Assembly: GCA_900319345.1 (NCBI GenBank) | Contig: ONNZ01000003.1 | Coordinates: forward strand, 1 to 64,000 | DNA from: an uncultured Eubacteriales bacterium | Lineage (GTDB): Bacteria > Bacillota > Clostridia > Christensenellales > CAG-138 | Length of the DNA stretch: 64,000 nt | Reading direction: 5' to 3' | Shown here: one piece after another, positions 53,509 through 62,792 of the stretch | Position numbering within the stretch: the stretch's first letter is position 1 | Layout of the letters: every line of letters starts with the position of its first letter | The notes under the pieces: generated by a model | The model's input: the letters and a program-made list of their open reading frames with translations, nothing else | What the model was told of the DNA's origin: nothing | Database searches by the model: none | Translations under genes and position numbers: made by a program

Positions 53509-54342
53509 TTACAGGGCCGGGATCACGTCCCGCACGAGGGCGACCATGGGATCGTCGTTGTGGGAGGGCAGGATATGGGCGCAGACGGCCTTCACCTCGG
53601 GGATGGCGTTGGCAGGGCAGCAGGCGATGTCCGCCGCTTCCAACAGCTCCATATCGTTCCAGTAGTCCCCCACGGCGATGAGGGTCCGGCCCGCGTACAC
53701 GGGGAGCTTGCGAAGGGCGTCCACGCCGGTGCCCTTGTTCACGTCCTGGGGCAGCAGCTCCTGATACTTGCCGATCTTCACCACGTCCGTGGTCCCCTCC
53801 ACCAAAGCGAGGCGCTTGTCGTACCCCTTCTCCTTCAGGTACGCCCGCATGAGGGCCAGGGCGTCCACCTCCCGCTCCAGCAGCACCGTCTTGATCCAGG
53901 TCTTCTGAAGGAGCTGGTCCATGGGCAGGCAGGTGGTGGGCTGGTGGATGCGCAAAAAGCCCGGGTCCGCCGTTTCCAGGGGCGAGGCGTAGTAGATGCC
54001 GTCGTCAGTGTACACTTGCAGGTCCAAAGGCCAGTCCATCTCCAGGCAGTGGAGCAGCACGTCCTGGGCCGCTTCCTTGTCCATGGGGATGGCGGAGATA
54101 TATTTCCGATGCACGAAATCGTAGACCGCCGCCCCGTTGAGGCACACGGAAGGCCCGTTCAGGGGCACGTCCGGCAGGTGCCGCCGGGCGTTCCGGGGCT
54201 CCCGGCCCGTGGCCACGGCGAAAAGCCCGCCCCCGGCGATGAATTCCCGGATGGCGGTGCGGCTAGCCTTCGTCACGTTCCCCTGGCTGTCGAACAGCGT
54301 CCCGTCCAGATCGGTCAATATGGCTGCCTGATCATAGCGCAT
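53509..54342 (-). CDS. Cof-type HAD phosphatase
   Basis: A 277-residue HAD IIB (Cof-like) phosphatase. Motif I is ILTDLDGTLFDS (8-19), motif II is FAVATGREP (about 40), motif III Lys lies in the GVDALRKL region and motif IV is AVGDYWNDMELLEAAD (about 222). These enzymes dephosphorylate sugar or cofactor phosphates. GAGGT precedes the ATG. The Nudix gene begins 4 bases after its stop. Confidence 0.92.
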   Translation of the reverse strand: MRYDQAAILTDLDGTLFDSQGNVTKASRTAIREFIAGGGLFAVATGREPRNARRHLPDVPLNGPSVCLNGAAVYDFVHRKYISAIPMDKEAAQDVLLHCLEMDWPLDLQVYTDDGIYYASPLETADPGFLRIHQPTTCLPMDQLLQKTWIKTVLLEREVDALALMRAYLKEKGYDKRLALVEGTTDVVKIGKYQELLPQDVNKGTGVDALRKLPVYAGRTLIAVGDYWNDMELLEAADIACCPANAIPEVKAVCAHILPSHNDDPMVALVRDVIPAL

Positions 54343-54374
54343 AGCAAATACCTCGTTTCAAAGAAAAGTGTCGG

Positions 54375-55757
54375 TCATTCGACCACCCGGTGCTTCTCCC
54401 AGTGGGCGAAGCGGAAGTAGAGATAGGTGGCGGTGCTGCACACCAGCCAGCCCGCCGGATACCCCAGGGCCACCGGCACGATGGTGTTGGACACGAAGTG
54501 GGTGATGCAGAAGAGATATATCTGCCGGAACACCACGAAGCTCCCCAGCATGATGAACATGGGCGTCCGGCTGTCCCCCGCGCCTCGCAGGGACCCGGCC
54601 AAAATCTGGTTCACGCAGCAGAGCACGTAGAAGGGGGACATCATCCGAAGGAACAGGGTCCCGAACTCGACCACCTCCGGCGTGTCGTTGAAGAAGCGCA
54701 CAAGATGGGGGGCGAAGGCTACCACCGGCACCATAAGGGCCACGGTGATGAGGGCCGATATCCGCAGGGCGGCGCTCACCCCCTGCCGGGCCCGGGCCAC
54801 ATCGTTGACCCCCAGGTTCTGGCCCACGAAGGTGGTGGCGCCCATGGCCACGCTCTGCATGGGCAGGAACAGGAAGGCGTCGATCTTGGTGTAGGCGGTC
54901 CAGCCGCCCATGCAGTCCGCGCCGAAGTAGTTGATGTAGGACTGGACGAACACGTTGGAGAAGGAGGTGATGGCCATCTGGATGGCGGCGGGGATGCCCA
55001 CCTTGACGATCTTCTTCAGCACGTCCCAGTGCATTTTGAGCTTCCTCACCTGCACCCGGCAGCAGTTGTCGGACCGCAGGAGCACGAAGAGCACCAGCAG
55101 GGCCGAGATCCCCTGGGAGAGGATGGTGGCGTAGGCGACGCCCGCCACGCCCATATGGAACACCAACACGAAGAGAAGGTCCAGCACGATGTTCAAGCTG
55201 GCGGACAGCACCAGGAAGTAGAAGGGCCGCTGGGAGTCCCCCACCGCCCGGAGGATGCCCGCGCCGATGTTGTAGAGCATGAGGCCGAAGATGCCGGAGA
55301 AATAGATGGTCAGATACCGCTTGGCCTCGGGGAACACCTCGGCGGGCGTCTTCATGAATGTGAGCATCAGAGGCGTCATGCTGACGCCGATGGCAGTGAA
55401 CAGCACCCCCAGCACCCCGGTCATGACCAGGGCCGTATGGACGGTGTCGCTGACCTTGTCGTGCTGCTTGGCCCCGTAGTACTGGGAGATGACCACCCCG
55501 GCGCCTACGGACAGGCCCATGAAGAAGCCGATGAGCATGTTGATGATGGGGTTCACGGTGCCCACGGCGGAGAAGGCTTCCTTCCCCACGTAGTTTCCCA
55601 CCACCCAGGTGTCCACGGTGTTGTAGAGCTGTTGGAACAGGTTCCCCAAAAGCAGCGGCACGGCGAACTCGATCAGGAGCCCGTACACGTTGCCCCTGGT
55701 CATGTCCACGTCCCGCCGGGAGAAATACTTTTTGATGCCCTCCGCGCCCTTGCTCAT
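54375..55757 (-). CDS. MATE family efflux transporter
   Basis: A 460-residue membrane protein with about 12 helices, in the NorM/DinF-related MATE family, which exports drugs or metabolites with Na+ or H+. Family cues are the N-terminal LLIEFAVPLLLGNLFQQLYNTVDTWVVGNYVG and the second-half IPAAIQMAITSFSNVFVQSYIN. The ATG at 55757 is chosen from AAGGA upstream. TATACT/TATAAA boxes stand before it. The terminating HAD gene follows on the same strand. Confidence 0.92.
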   Translation of the reverse strand: MSKGAEGIKKYFSRRDVDMTRGNVYGLLIEFAVPLLLGNLFQQLYNTVDTWVVGNYVGKEAFSAVGTVNPIINMLIGFFMGLSVGAGVVISQYYGAKQHDKVSDTVHTALVMTGVLGVLFTAIGVSMTPLMLTFMKTPAEVFPEAKRYLTIYFSGIFGLMLYNIGAGILRAVGDSQRPFYFLVLSASLNIVLDLLFVLVFHMGVAGVAYATILSQGISALLVLFVLLRSDNCCRVQVRKLKMHWDVLKKIVKVGIPAAIQMAITSFSNVFVQSYINYFGADCMGGWTAYTKIDAFLFLPMQSVAMGATTFVGQNLGVNDVARARQGVSAALRISALITVALMVPVVAFAPHLVRFFNDTPEVVEFGTLFLRMMSPFYVLCCVNQILAGSLRGAGDSRTPMFIMLGSFVVFRQIYLFCITHFVSNTIVPVALGYPAGWLVCSTATYLYFRFAHWEKHRVVE

Positions 55758-55848
55758 GCGATGTCCTTGCTTTTCTGTCGTATTTATAAGTATACCATGG
55801 CGGCGGGGGGATGTACAGAGCTTTTCCCTCGCCGCAAGGGCATCGTCC

Positions 55849-55877
55849 TTGTCTTTTGGTGGAAAGGCTGATATACT
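55849..55877 (+). promoter_or_regulatory. Promoter of the small lipoprotein gene
   Basis: TTGTCT, 17 bases, TATACT with an extended TG. It is about 50 bases before the lipoprotein start codon. Confidence 0.7.
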
Positions 55878-55925
55878 GAAGTTGTGGATCGAAAGATGCG
55901 CATATGAAAAAGGAGGAAGCGAACC

Positions 55926-56324
55926 ATGAAAAAGCTTTTGACCTGCCTGCTGGCGGCGCTGCTGCTGATGTCGTTCCTGGGCTGCTCGTCCGGCGACGCC
56001 GACGACCCCAACCTGGGCGTGTACACGGCCAAGACCGCCGAATACAGCGGCTTCACCGTGGACGTGAACCAGTTCTTTGAGAAGGGCTTCACCATCGAGC
56101 TCAAGTCCGGCGGCAAGTGCAAACTGACCGCCGACGGAGAATCCGCCAACGGCAAGTGGACGCTGGAGGGTACCAAGTTCCACGTGAATGGCGGCGGCAT
56201 CGACTGTGACGGCACCCTGGAGAAGGGCGTCATCCGCCTCGATTACGACGGCGTCGTCTTCAACCTGGTCAACGAGGCCTACGCGGCCCCCGCGGCCCAG
56301 GCCCCGTCCCCGGCCCTCCAATAA
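55926..56324 (+). CDS. Small lipoprotein
   Basis: A 132-residue predicted lipoprotein with lipobox SFLGC (Cys20), an acidic post-Cys region and a beta-rich body (ELKSGGKCKLTADGESANGKWTLEGTKF) that resembles DUF-type secreted beta-sheet proteins. The tail is Ala/Pro-rich. AGGAGG precedes the ATG. It is a single gene with a good promoter and a terminator. Function unknown. Confidence 0.75.
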   Translation: MKKLLTCLLAALLLMSFLGCSSGDADDPNLGVYTAKTAEYSGFTVDVNQFFEKGFTIELKSGGKCKLTADGESANGKWTLEGTKFHVNGGGIDCDGTLEKGVIRLDYDGVVFNLVNEAYAAPAAQAPSPALQ

Positions 56325-56341
56325 CGCACCCCCAAACCTAC

Positions 56342-56370
56342 AAAAAAGAGGCGAGAACATCGCCTCTTTT
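56342..56370. terminator. Bidirectional terminator
   Basis: AAAAAGAGGCGA and TCGCCTCTTTT pair over a five-base loop. It ends the lipoprotein gene and the convergent rhamnose operon. Confidence 0.82.
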
Positions 56371-56391
56371 CCGTTGCCGTCGTAATCTTGT

Positions 56392-57906
56392 CTATACATC
56401 CAGCTCCGTGACGGCCTTGGGATATTCCCTTAGTTCGTCCGGCTCATGGAGGGGGGTCCAGACCTGGGCGAAGAAGGGGTCCACCTGGGCCCGGCGGCCG
56501 TAGTTCCAGCTTTTGCGCTCGCATTCTGGGCACCAATGGCCACCCTCCAGCACCAGTCGTGGGCTCGCTTCGAATTCATGGCCGAAGGCGCAGCGGAAGG
56601 TGAGCTTGGTCCGCCAGTCACCGGTGGTCATGGTATCGGAGAGGAGCTCCCCACCCCGGAATTTAGCAGCCCCGGCCACGTCGGCCCGGTCGAGCTCGCT
56701 CTCGGGCTTGGTTTCGTCGTAGCCATGGTCGATGGGGACGACTTTGTCCCAATCGGTGAAATGGTCCATTTCGCTGGCCTTCTCGGGCAGGGCTTCCCAG
56801 GCCTTGCGGCTGCCCCAGTAGGCATCGATGTGATCCTCCATGTTATTCTTCAGCCAGTACCGGGGCCCGTGCTCGCTGTCCAGGAGCTTGTTGAAGGTGC
56901 TTTGGATGATGGCGCCCATGAGCTTCTGGCCGCCGGGGAGTTTGCAGACGATCCGGCCGAAGGGTTTGGCCGGGCCCAGCTCCTTCAGGTACGCGTCGTA
57001 GAAATACTGCATGGAGTCGGACCGGAAGTGGAGGTAGTTCTCCAGCTTGTCGGAATCCAGGTAGTACTGGCCGTGGAAGTTCCTCGTGGCGTTGACCTTG
57101 GGGTCGATGACGTAGTCGATGTTTTGGATCCCGATCTCCCCGTACATGATCCTGTACATGGTGTAGGTGTCCACCCGGCAGCTCTCGCCCCCGCCGATGT
57201 TGTAGACGTGGCCCCAGAAGGAGGGGTCCAGGGTGCCCGCCGCCTCGTAGGCGCAAAGGTTCCGCATCAGGCGGCCGCTGTCCCGATCGGAGGCATATTC
57301 GAGGACGTTGTCCAGGCAGTTGTGGAACTGGATGGGATCCCGGATCTTGGCCATGGCGGGGCCGATGATGCCCGTCTGCCGCAGGCTCACCCAGTAGGTG
57401 AGGCCGCTTTCGATGACGTACCGTTCGGCGGCCACCTTCGATACGGCGTAGTAGTCGAACATGCTGGGCTTGATGGGGTCGCCCACCCGCCCCCAGTGGA
57501 TGGGCGGCATCCTGTCCCCGGTCTCCGCCACGGTGCCGATGTAGACGAAGCGGGTGCTGTCGTTTTGGCCCAGGCTTTGGATGGCCTCGATCAGGTTCCG
57601 GGTGGAGCCGTAGTTGTTCGCCATGGCCTTCTTGGGGAAGTAGTCCGCCTGGGGGGACACGAAGGCCGCGATATGCAAGACGATATCAGCCCCCTGGACG
57701 CAGGCCGCCACGTCCTCCCGGTTCAGCAGGTCGCCCCAGTGGATGGTGAGCCCCTTCGTGTCCATATAGGGGGCGAACAGCTTCCGGTTCTTCTCGCTGT
57801 CTCTGAGGAGGAGCACCAGATCGTAGAGCTTCCCCAGGTCCGGCAGCATCTGCTTGAAGCTCTCGAAGCCCATGCCGCCCCCGGCGCCGGTCATGAACAC
57901 CCGCAT
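56392..57906 (-). CDS. NAD-dependent epimerase/dehydratase with zinc-ribbon-like tail
   Basis: A 504-residue extended SDR protein. The Rossmann motif is GAGGGMGFE (7-15), and the catalytic pair is YYAVSKVAAER (YxxxK, about 152). A 110-residue extension after about residue 390 carries a CAFGHEF and HWCPEC pair, which looks like a zinc-binding element. It is the last gene of the rhamnose operon, starting one base after the previous stop. Substrate unknown; a sugar or sugar-acid dehydrogenase acting beside rhamnose breakdown is an inference. Confidence 0.78.
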   Translation of the reverse strand: MRVFMTGAGGGMGFESFKQMLPDLGKLYDLVLLLRDSEKNRKLFAPYMDTKGLTIHWGDLLNREDVAACVQGADIVLHIAAFVSPQADYFPKKAMANNYGSTRNLIEAIQSLGQNDSTRFVYIGTVAETGDRMPPIHWGRVGDPIKPSMFDYYAVSKVAAERYVIESGLTYWVSLRQTGIIGPAMAKIRDPIQFHNCLDNVLEYASDRDSGRLMRNLCAYEAAGTLDPSFWGHVYNIGGGESCRVDTYTMYRIMYGEIGIQNIDYVIDPKVNATRNFHGQYYLDSDKLENYLHFRSDSMQYFYDAYLKELGPAKPFGRIVCKLPGGQKLMGAIIQSTFNKLLDSEHGPRYWLKNNMEDHIDAYWGSRKAWEALPEKASEMDHFTDWDKVVPIDHGYDETKPESELDRADVAGAAKFRGGELLSDTMTTGDWRTKLTFRCAFGHEFEASPRLVLEGGHWCPECERKSWNYGRRAQVDPFFAQVWTPLHEPDELREYPKAVTELDV

Positions 57907-57907
57907 A

Positions 57908-58918
57908 CTATTCTCCCTTCATGCCCAGCACCTGGGTCTTCTTCTCCAAAATGTCCTTGCAGAGGAGGATGGAATCGCCGATGGCCCCGTCGATGTCGTC
58001 GTCGGTGACGCCCAGGAACTCGCAGCCCTCGGCCTTATCGATAAATAGGTTGGAGCACATGATATCGGTGAATTTCACCATATGGAGCCCGCCCTGAATG
58101 CCATTTTGGGCCTGCTCCTTCATGATCTTTTTGCCGCCCAGGGCGTACATCCAGTTGGGGATGGTGACGATCCGCTTCTCCGGCACGCCCAGGTACTTGT
58201 GGACGATCTTCAGCATCTCCTTCCAGGTCAAATTGTAGTAGCCGATGGGGTAGCAGTGGCCGCCCCGGTTCCGCTCGATGGCGCCGGCGATGGCCTCGGC
58301 GACCTGATGGACCGTGACCATGGTGGAACCGCCCTTGGGATACAGGGTAAATGCCTTCATGCTCATGACGTTCTCCACCAGGAACACCCACACGGGCTTG
58401 CGGCCCGGCTGGGTGCCGAAGATGTAGGGGAGCTCCAGCACGGCCACGTCCATATCGCCCGCAAAGGCCATGGCGGCCTCCTCCTGGTCGATGCGGCTCT
58501 TGATGTAGGGATGCCACTTGGTCAATTCCTTCTCGGGCCACTTCTTGGCGGCGTAAGAGAAGTAGGAGCCGCAAATGGCCACGTGCTGCACGCCGCACTC
58601 CCGGCAGAGGGCCAGCAGCCGCTTCACGGGGTCGATGTTGTACTTCTTGTACAGGTCGTAGATGGGGGCCGGGCCCTCCACCCGCTCGTCCACGCCCGCG
58701 GCAAAGACGAAGCCCTGGCAGCCGGTGAGATGCTTCTTCAGCTCCTCGTCGCTCATCTTGAGATAGTTGCCGAATTCCAGCTGCATCTCGGGGGGCAGCA
58801 CCGCGCCCGTGGGCAGCGGCGGCAGGGCCAACGAGGAGACCTCATGGCCCCGGGCGATCAGTTCCTTGGCGGCTTCGGAGCCCAAGAGGCCCGTCCCGCC
58901 GATCATGAAAATCTTCAT
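57908..58918 (-). CDS. NAD-dependent epimerase/dehydratase (SDR)
   Basis: A 336-residue extended SDR with a GGTGLLG Rossmann motif (7-13). The expected YxxxK site reads HPYIKSRIDQE (about 138), a YxxxR variant, so catalysis may differ or it may be an isomerase/binding variant. AAGGAGG precedes the ATG. It lies 14 bases after rhaD. With the next SDR gene it makes a pair in the rhamnose operon that is not part of the classical pathway. Confidence 0.78.
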   Translation of the reverse strand: MKIFMIGGTGLLGSEAAKELIARGHEVSSLALPPLPTGAVLPPEMQLEFGNYLKMSDEELKKHLTGCQGFVFAAGVDERVEGPAPIYDLYKKYNIDPVKRLLALCRECGVQHVAICGSYFSYAAKKWPEKELTKWHPYIKSRIDQEEAAMAFAGDMDVAVLELPYIFGTQPGRKPVWVFLVENVMSMKAFTLYPKGGSTMVTVHQVAEAIAGAIERNRGGHCYPIGYYNLTWKEMLKIVHKYLGVPEKRIVTIPNWMYALGGKKIMKEQAQNGIQGGLHMVKFTDIMCSNLFIDKAEGCEFLGVTDDDIDGAIGDSILLCKDILEKKTQVLGMKGE

Positions 58919-58932
58919 AGCAGCCTCCTTAT

Positions 58933-59745
58933 TCAGTCCAGATACCCGTCCCTGCCCTTGACGCCGAAGCGGGCTTCGAGAAGGTGCATCTGTGCGTCCG
59001 TGATGGTGTTGACCCGGGGCAGGTGGGCGATCTTCATATAGATCTCCGCTGCCTTCTCCGCCGTCTCGATGAGGCCGAAGGTCTCATCGAGGTCCTTACC
59101 CGCGCCGTAGATGCCGTGCTGGGCCCAAATGACCAGCCGGGCGGTCTCCATCTTCTCGGCCGTGGCCTCGCCGATCTCGTTGGTGCCGCAGAGCATCCAG
59201 GGCAGCACGTTCACCCCGTCCGGGAACACCACGATGCACTCCGTGCACATCTGCCACAGGGTACAGGTAAAGGCTCGCTCGTCCAGCGTATGCACGTAGG
59301 TCATGGCCAGCAGGTTCGCCGGATGGCAGTGCATGACCACGCGGTTCAGGGGATCGACCCCCAGCCGGGCCACATGGCTCATCATATGGGCCGGGAATTC
59401 GGAGGTGAACTTGCCCCCGTCCTCGTAGCCCCAGAGAAGCTCCGCCTGGGTGCCTTTATCCGTGAGCCGGACCAGGCCCAGGTTCACCCCGGGGGCGTAC
59501 TGCACGTTCTTGAAGTACTTGCCCGTGCCGGTGACCAGGAAGTACTTGCCTTCCAACGCCGGGGCTTCGAAGCCCGTGGGGATGGTGCGCAGAACGTTGT
59601 TCAGGTTCAGGTATTTCGCCACGTCCGCCTCGTCCAGCAGCAGGCTGATATTCCCGCCGTTTCTTTCGTCCCAGCCGTGGGCATACATGTTGGTCGTGGT
59701 ACGGATCATCTCCACCATCCAGGGTGCGGTCAGAATATCCTTCAT
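58933..59745 (-). CDS. rhaD: Rhamnulose-1-phosphate aldolase
   Basis: A 270-residue class II aldolase that splits L-rhamnulose-1-phosphate into dihydroxyacetone phosphate and L-lactaldehyde. Visible are GWDERNGGNISLLL (about 24), the zinc-binding HCHPANLLAMT (about 135) and a late WAQHGIYGAG (third His, about 210). GGAGG precedes the ATG at 59745. The start overlaps the rhaA stop. Third enzyme of the rhamnose operon. Confidence 0.94.
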   Translation of the reverse strand: MKDILTAPWMVEMIRTTTNMYAHGWDERNGGNISLLLDEADVAKYLNLNNVLRTIPTGFEAPALEGKYFLVTGTGKYFKNVQYAPGVNLGLVRLTDKGTQAELLWGYEDGGKFTSEFPAHMMSHVARLGVDPLNRVVMHCHPANLLAMTYVHTLDERAFTCTLWQMCTECIVVFPDGVNVLPWMLCGTNEIGEATAEKMETARLVIWAQHGIYGAGKDLDETFGLIETAEKAAEIYMKIAHLPRVNTITDAQMHLLEARFGVKGRDGYLD

Positions 59746-60998
59746 GCTCTCGCCTCCAATACTTCTCTTTCGTAGGTCTCGATCTCTTGGAACCACTCGC
59801 CGTCCGCGGGCTTGCCGCACCGGCGGCAGTACTCGTCCCACACCTCCCCGAAGGGCAGGGTCTTCAGCTCCTCCTGCAGGACCATGAGCTTGGTGAGGTC
59901 GCCGCCGTCCTGGAGCTTCTTCAGTTCCTCGTTGGGCTGCAGCAGGGCGAACAGCAGGGCCTTCTGCAGGTTCCGATAGCCGGTGACCCAGGCGGAGATG
60001 CGGTTGATGCTGGCGTCGAAGTAATCGAGGGCGATGTGCACCCGGCCGTCAAGACCGCCGCAGCGGACGATCTCCCGGGCGATCTCCCTCGTCTCGTCGT
60101 CGAAGAGGACCACATGGTCGCTGTCCCAGCGGATGGGCCGGGTCACGTGGAGGGCGATCTCCGGGAAGAAAGCGAGGAGGGCAGGGATCTTGTCACTGAC
60201 CACCTCCGTGGGGTGATAGTGGCCGTTGTCCATAAGGGGGATGCATTTATCCCGGTTCATGGCGGCATAGCTGAGGGCGAACTCGGCGCTGCCCACGGTG
60301 TAGGCCTCCACACCGATGCCGAAGACCTTCGATTCGATGCAGGGCTTTACTTTCTCAAAATCGTAGGGCTCGCTCAAAATGGCGTCGATGCTCTCCTTAT
60401 ACCGGACCCGGGGCCCCAGCCGATCGCCGGGCACGTCCTTGAAGCCGTCGCCGGTCCAGATGTTCATGACGCAGGGCTGCCCCAATTCCTCGGCAAGGTA
60501 GGTGGAGATGCGGATACAGGCCTTGCCGTGGTCGATCCAGAACTTTCGGGTGGCCTCGTGGGGGCTGGACAGGGTCAACGGGTCGCAGTTGGGATGGGAG
60601 AAGAAGGTGGGGTTGAAGTCGCAGCCCAGGCCCCGGGCTTTGCAGAATTCCACCCACTTTGCAAAGTGCCTGGGCTCCAGCCTGTCCCGATCCGCCCACT
60701 GGCCGTCCTCGAAGATGGCGTAGCTGGCGTGCAGGTTCATCTTGGGGGTGCCAGGGATCAGAGAGAGGACCTTGTCGAGGTCCGCCATCAGCTCCTCGGG
60801 GGTCCGGGCCCGGCCCGGGTAGTTGCCGGTGGTCTGGATGCCGCCGGTCAGGGGCTTCGTCGGGTCCGTGTCGAAGCCCCGCACGTCGTCCCCCTGCCAG
60901 CAGTGCAGGCTCACGGGCACGGTCTTCAAGCGTTCCATGGCTTTTTCCACGTCCACGCCGTAGGCGGCGTACTTCTTCGTTGCTTCCTGATAGCTCAT
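59742..60998 (-). CDS. rhaA: L-rhamnose isomerase
   Basis: A 418-residue isomerase that converts L-rhamnose to L-rhamnulose. It is a TIM-barrel metalloenzyme; family blocks are VPVSLHCWQGDDVRGF (about 28), TGNYPGRARTPEEL (about 57), CDFNPTFFSHPNCD (about 135), NIWTGDGFKD and MDNGHYHPTEVVSDK (metal ligands). Length is normal. The ATG overlaps the rhaB stop (ATGA); rhaD overlaps its own stop. Confidence 0.97.
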   Translation of the reverse strand: MSYQEATKKYAAYGVDVEKAMERLKTVPVSLHCWQGDDVRGFDTDPTKPLTGGIQTTGNYPGRARTPEELMADLDKVLSLIPGTPKMNLHASYAIFEDGQWADRDRLEPRHFAKWVEFCKARGLGCDFNPTFFSHPNCDPLTLSSPHEATRKFWIDHGKACIRISTYLAEELGQPCVMNIWTGDGFKDVPGDRLGPRVRYKESIDAILSEPYDFEKVKPCIESKVFGIGVEAYTVGSAEFALSYAAMNRDKCIPLMDNGHYHPTEVVSDKIPALLAFFPEIALHVTRPIRWDSDHVVLFDDETREIAREIVRCGGLDGRVHIALDYFDASINRISAWVTGYRNLQKALLFALLQPNEELKKLQDGGDLTKLMVLQEELKTLPFGEVWDEYCRRCGKPADGEWFQEIETYEREVLEARA

Positions 60999-62275
60999 GC
61001 TTCTGCCTCCATTTGTATTTTTAAATTTCCCAACGCCGTGGCCTCTATGGGCAGGGCGACGACCTGTTTGCCGGTGGCTGCCTCCGTGAGGCGGTTCAAA
61101 AAGCCGTTTTTCGCTCCGCCGCCTACGATGTACAGTTTATCATAGGTTCTCCCCGTATTGCTCTCCAATTCTTCGATAGCTGTTTTGTAGCTCAACGCCA
61201 ACGACCGATAGGCGCAGCGGAAATAGTCGCCCACGGTCCGGGGCTTCTCCATCAGCGCGGCGTCGAAAGCCGCTTTCATGCTTTCCGGGGCCAGGAAGCT
61301 TGGGGCGTTAGCGTCCACGGTCTCGGCAAAACCGCTCGTTTCCGCCTCGGCCACGATCTCGCTCCAGGGCTTCCCCGGGCACAGCTCCGCCCGCAGGCGA
61401 TTCACCAGCCACATACCCATGATGTTCTTCTGGTACCGGTTGTACCCCACGCCCCCCTCGTTGGACCAGTTGGCGGCCCGGGAGGCTTCGTCGGTGAGAG
61501 GCTTCGGCGTTTTGACCCCCAACAGGGACCAGGTGCCGGAGGAGATGTAGGGGGCGTCCCCGTCTCCCTCCATGGGGATGCCCTCCACGGCGGAGCCGGT
61601 GTCGTGGGTGGCGCAGAGGACCACTTTGATCCCCTCGTATTCGCCGATGACCGTCCCCGGCTGCTGCAAGGGTCGGAACAGGTGTTCCGGCAGGCCCAAA
61701 GCCCGGATGATGGCGGGGTCGAAGGCCCCGGTCTCGGCGCTGACCATGCCGCCGGTGGTGGCGTTGGTGTACTCGTGGGCTTTGGCGCCCGTGAGCCGGT
61801 ACATCAGGTATTCCGGGATCATCAAAAAGTCCGCGACACCGTCCAGTCGCCCGGCCAGTTTATCCGCATAGAGCTGGTAGATCGTGTTGAAGGGCTGGAA
61901 CTGGATGCCCGTGCGCCGATACAGCTCCGCAAAAGGCATGCGCTCGTGGACCGCCGGGATGGCCCTCTCTGTCCGCCCGTCCCGGTAGGCGTAGACCGGG
62001 GACACGGTCTCGTCCCCTTTGAGCAGAACGTAGTCCACGCCCCAGGTGTCGACGGACAGGCTCGTGATCTCGTACTTTTCCCGGGCCGCCTCGATGCCCG
62101 CTTTCACATGGCCCAGCAGGGCGTCGATATCCCAAACAAGGTGCCCGTCCTGCTCGGTGACGCCGTTGGGGAAGCGGTAGACCTCCTGGGTCTTCAGCTG
62201 GCCGCCTTCCCGCCAGCCCACGATATGTCGGCCGGAGGAGGCCCCGATATCCACCGCCAGATAATAGTTCGTCAT
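60995..62275 (-). CDS. rhaB: Rhamnulokinase
   Basis: A 426-residue FGGY-type kinase that phosphorylates L-rhamnulose at C1. Residues 5-20 hold the AVDIGASSGRHIV phosphate-binding motif, SVDTWGVDYVLL follows near 75, and ISSGTWSLLGVKTPKPL and YIVGGGAKNGFLNRLTEAATG are ATP-site blocks. I chose the second ATG (62275) because GGAGG is 7 bases before it; an ATG two codons earlier is only one base from GGAGG. It overlaps the upstream short gene. Confidence 0.95.
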   Translation of the reverse strand: MTNYYLAVDIGASSGRHIVGWREGGQLKTQEVYRFPNGVTEQDGHLVWDIDALLGHVKAGIEAAREKYEITSLSVDTWGVDYVLLKGDETVSPVYAYRDGRTERAIPAVHERMPFAELYRRTGIQFQPFNTIYQLYADKLAGRLDGVADFLMIPEYLMYRLTGAKAHEYTNATTGGMVSAETGAFDPAIIRALGLPEHLFRPLQQPGTVIGEYEGIKVVLCATHDTGSAVEGIPMEGDGDAPYISSGTWSLLGVKTPKPLTDEASRAANWSNEGGVGYNRYQKNIMGMWLVNRLRAELCPGKPWSEIVAEAETSGFAETVDANAPSFLAPESMKAAFDAALMEKPRTVGDYFRCAYRSLALSYKTAIEELESNTGRTYDKLYIVGGGAKNGFLNRLTEAATGKQVVALPIEATALGNLKIQMEAEA

Positions 62276-62277
62276 GG

Positions 62278-62649
62278 TCATTCCTCCACAAAGGTCCAAT
62301 GGCCCGTGCCCACGGTGCAGATGCCGGCAAGGGCCGCCAGACGGATATGGGCGTAGTACTTCGATTGGATCTCCTTCAGCTTCGCCGGGTCCGGGTGAGC
62401 GAGGTTCAGATAGCAGCCCAGCACCGCCACGTCCAGCTCGTTCCGGGCGAACACCCGCTTCACGTGCATGGCGAGGCCCTCCGTCATAGCCGCCTCGTCG
62501 AAGGTCACCCCGGGCATCACCTTGCTGAGGGCCAGGTGCACACAGCAGAACCCCTCCTCCCGGGCCGTCTTCGCCCTTTCCTCCAGGGTCTGGAAAGCCC
62601 TGTCCCGGGTGGTGTTCACGTCGTGGAGCCGAATGCCGATCTGAAGCAT
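62278..62649 (-). pseudogene. Truncated sugar-phosphate isomerase/epimerase-like gene
   Basis: A 123-residue reading frame that matches only the N-terminal part of xylose-isomerase-like TIM-barrel proteins (QIGIRLHDVN, EEGFCCVHLALSKVMPG, and VAVLGCYLNLAHPDP), which normally exceed 250 residues. It ends just after a GICTVGTGHW stretch, where intact homologues usually read GTETG and continue. Its stop overlaps the rhaB start region. A deletion during operon assembly is likely; a functional short protein cannot be excluded. GGAGG precedes the ATG and a strong promoter lies upstream. Confidence 0.6.
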
Positions 62650-62679
62650 GGCGATCCTCCTTCTTTCTTCTATACCTGC

Positions 62680-62708
62680 ATCATAGCATCCACGCCGAAA
62701 AAGTGCAA
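62680..62708 (-). promoter_or_regulatory. Promoter of the rhamnose operon
   Basis: Read on the minus strand, TTGCAC, 17 bases, TATGAT, about 30 bases before the first start codon. Confidence 0.78.
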
Positions 62709-62735
62709 TCCTTCCGCCGACAGACGGGCCTTCCT

Positions 62736-62763
62736 TTACAAATTCCGCCGCATATGGTATAAA
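62736..62763 (+). promoter_or_regulatory. Promoter of the lipase-like gene
   Basis: TTACAA, 16 bases, TATAAA, about 30 bases before the start codon. It diverges from the rhamnose operon promoter. Confidence 0.55.
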
Positions 62764-62792
62764 TTTGGCAGATCGGAGAGAAAGAGGCGGCC

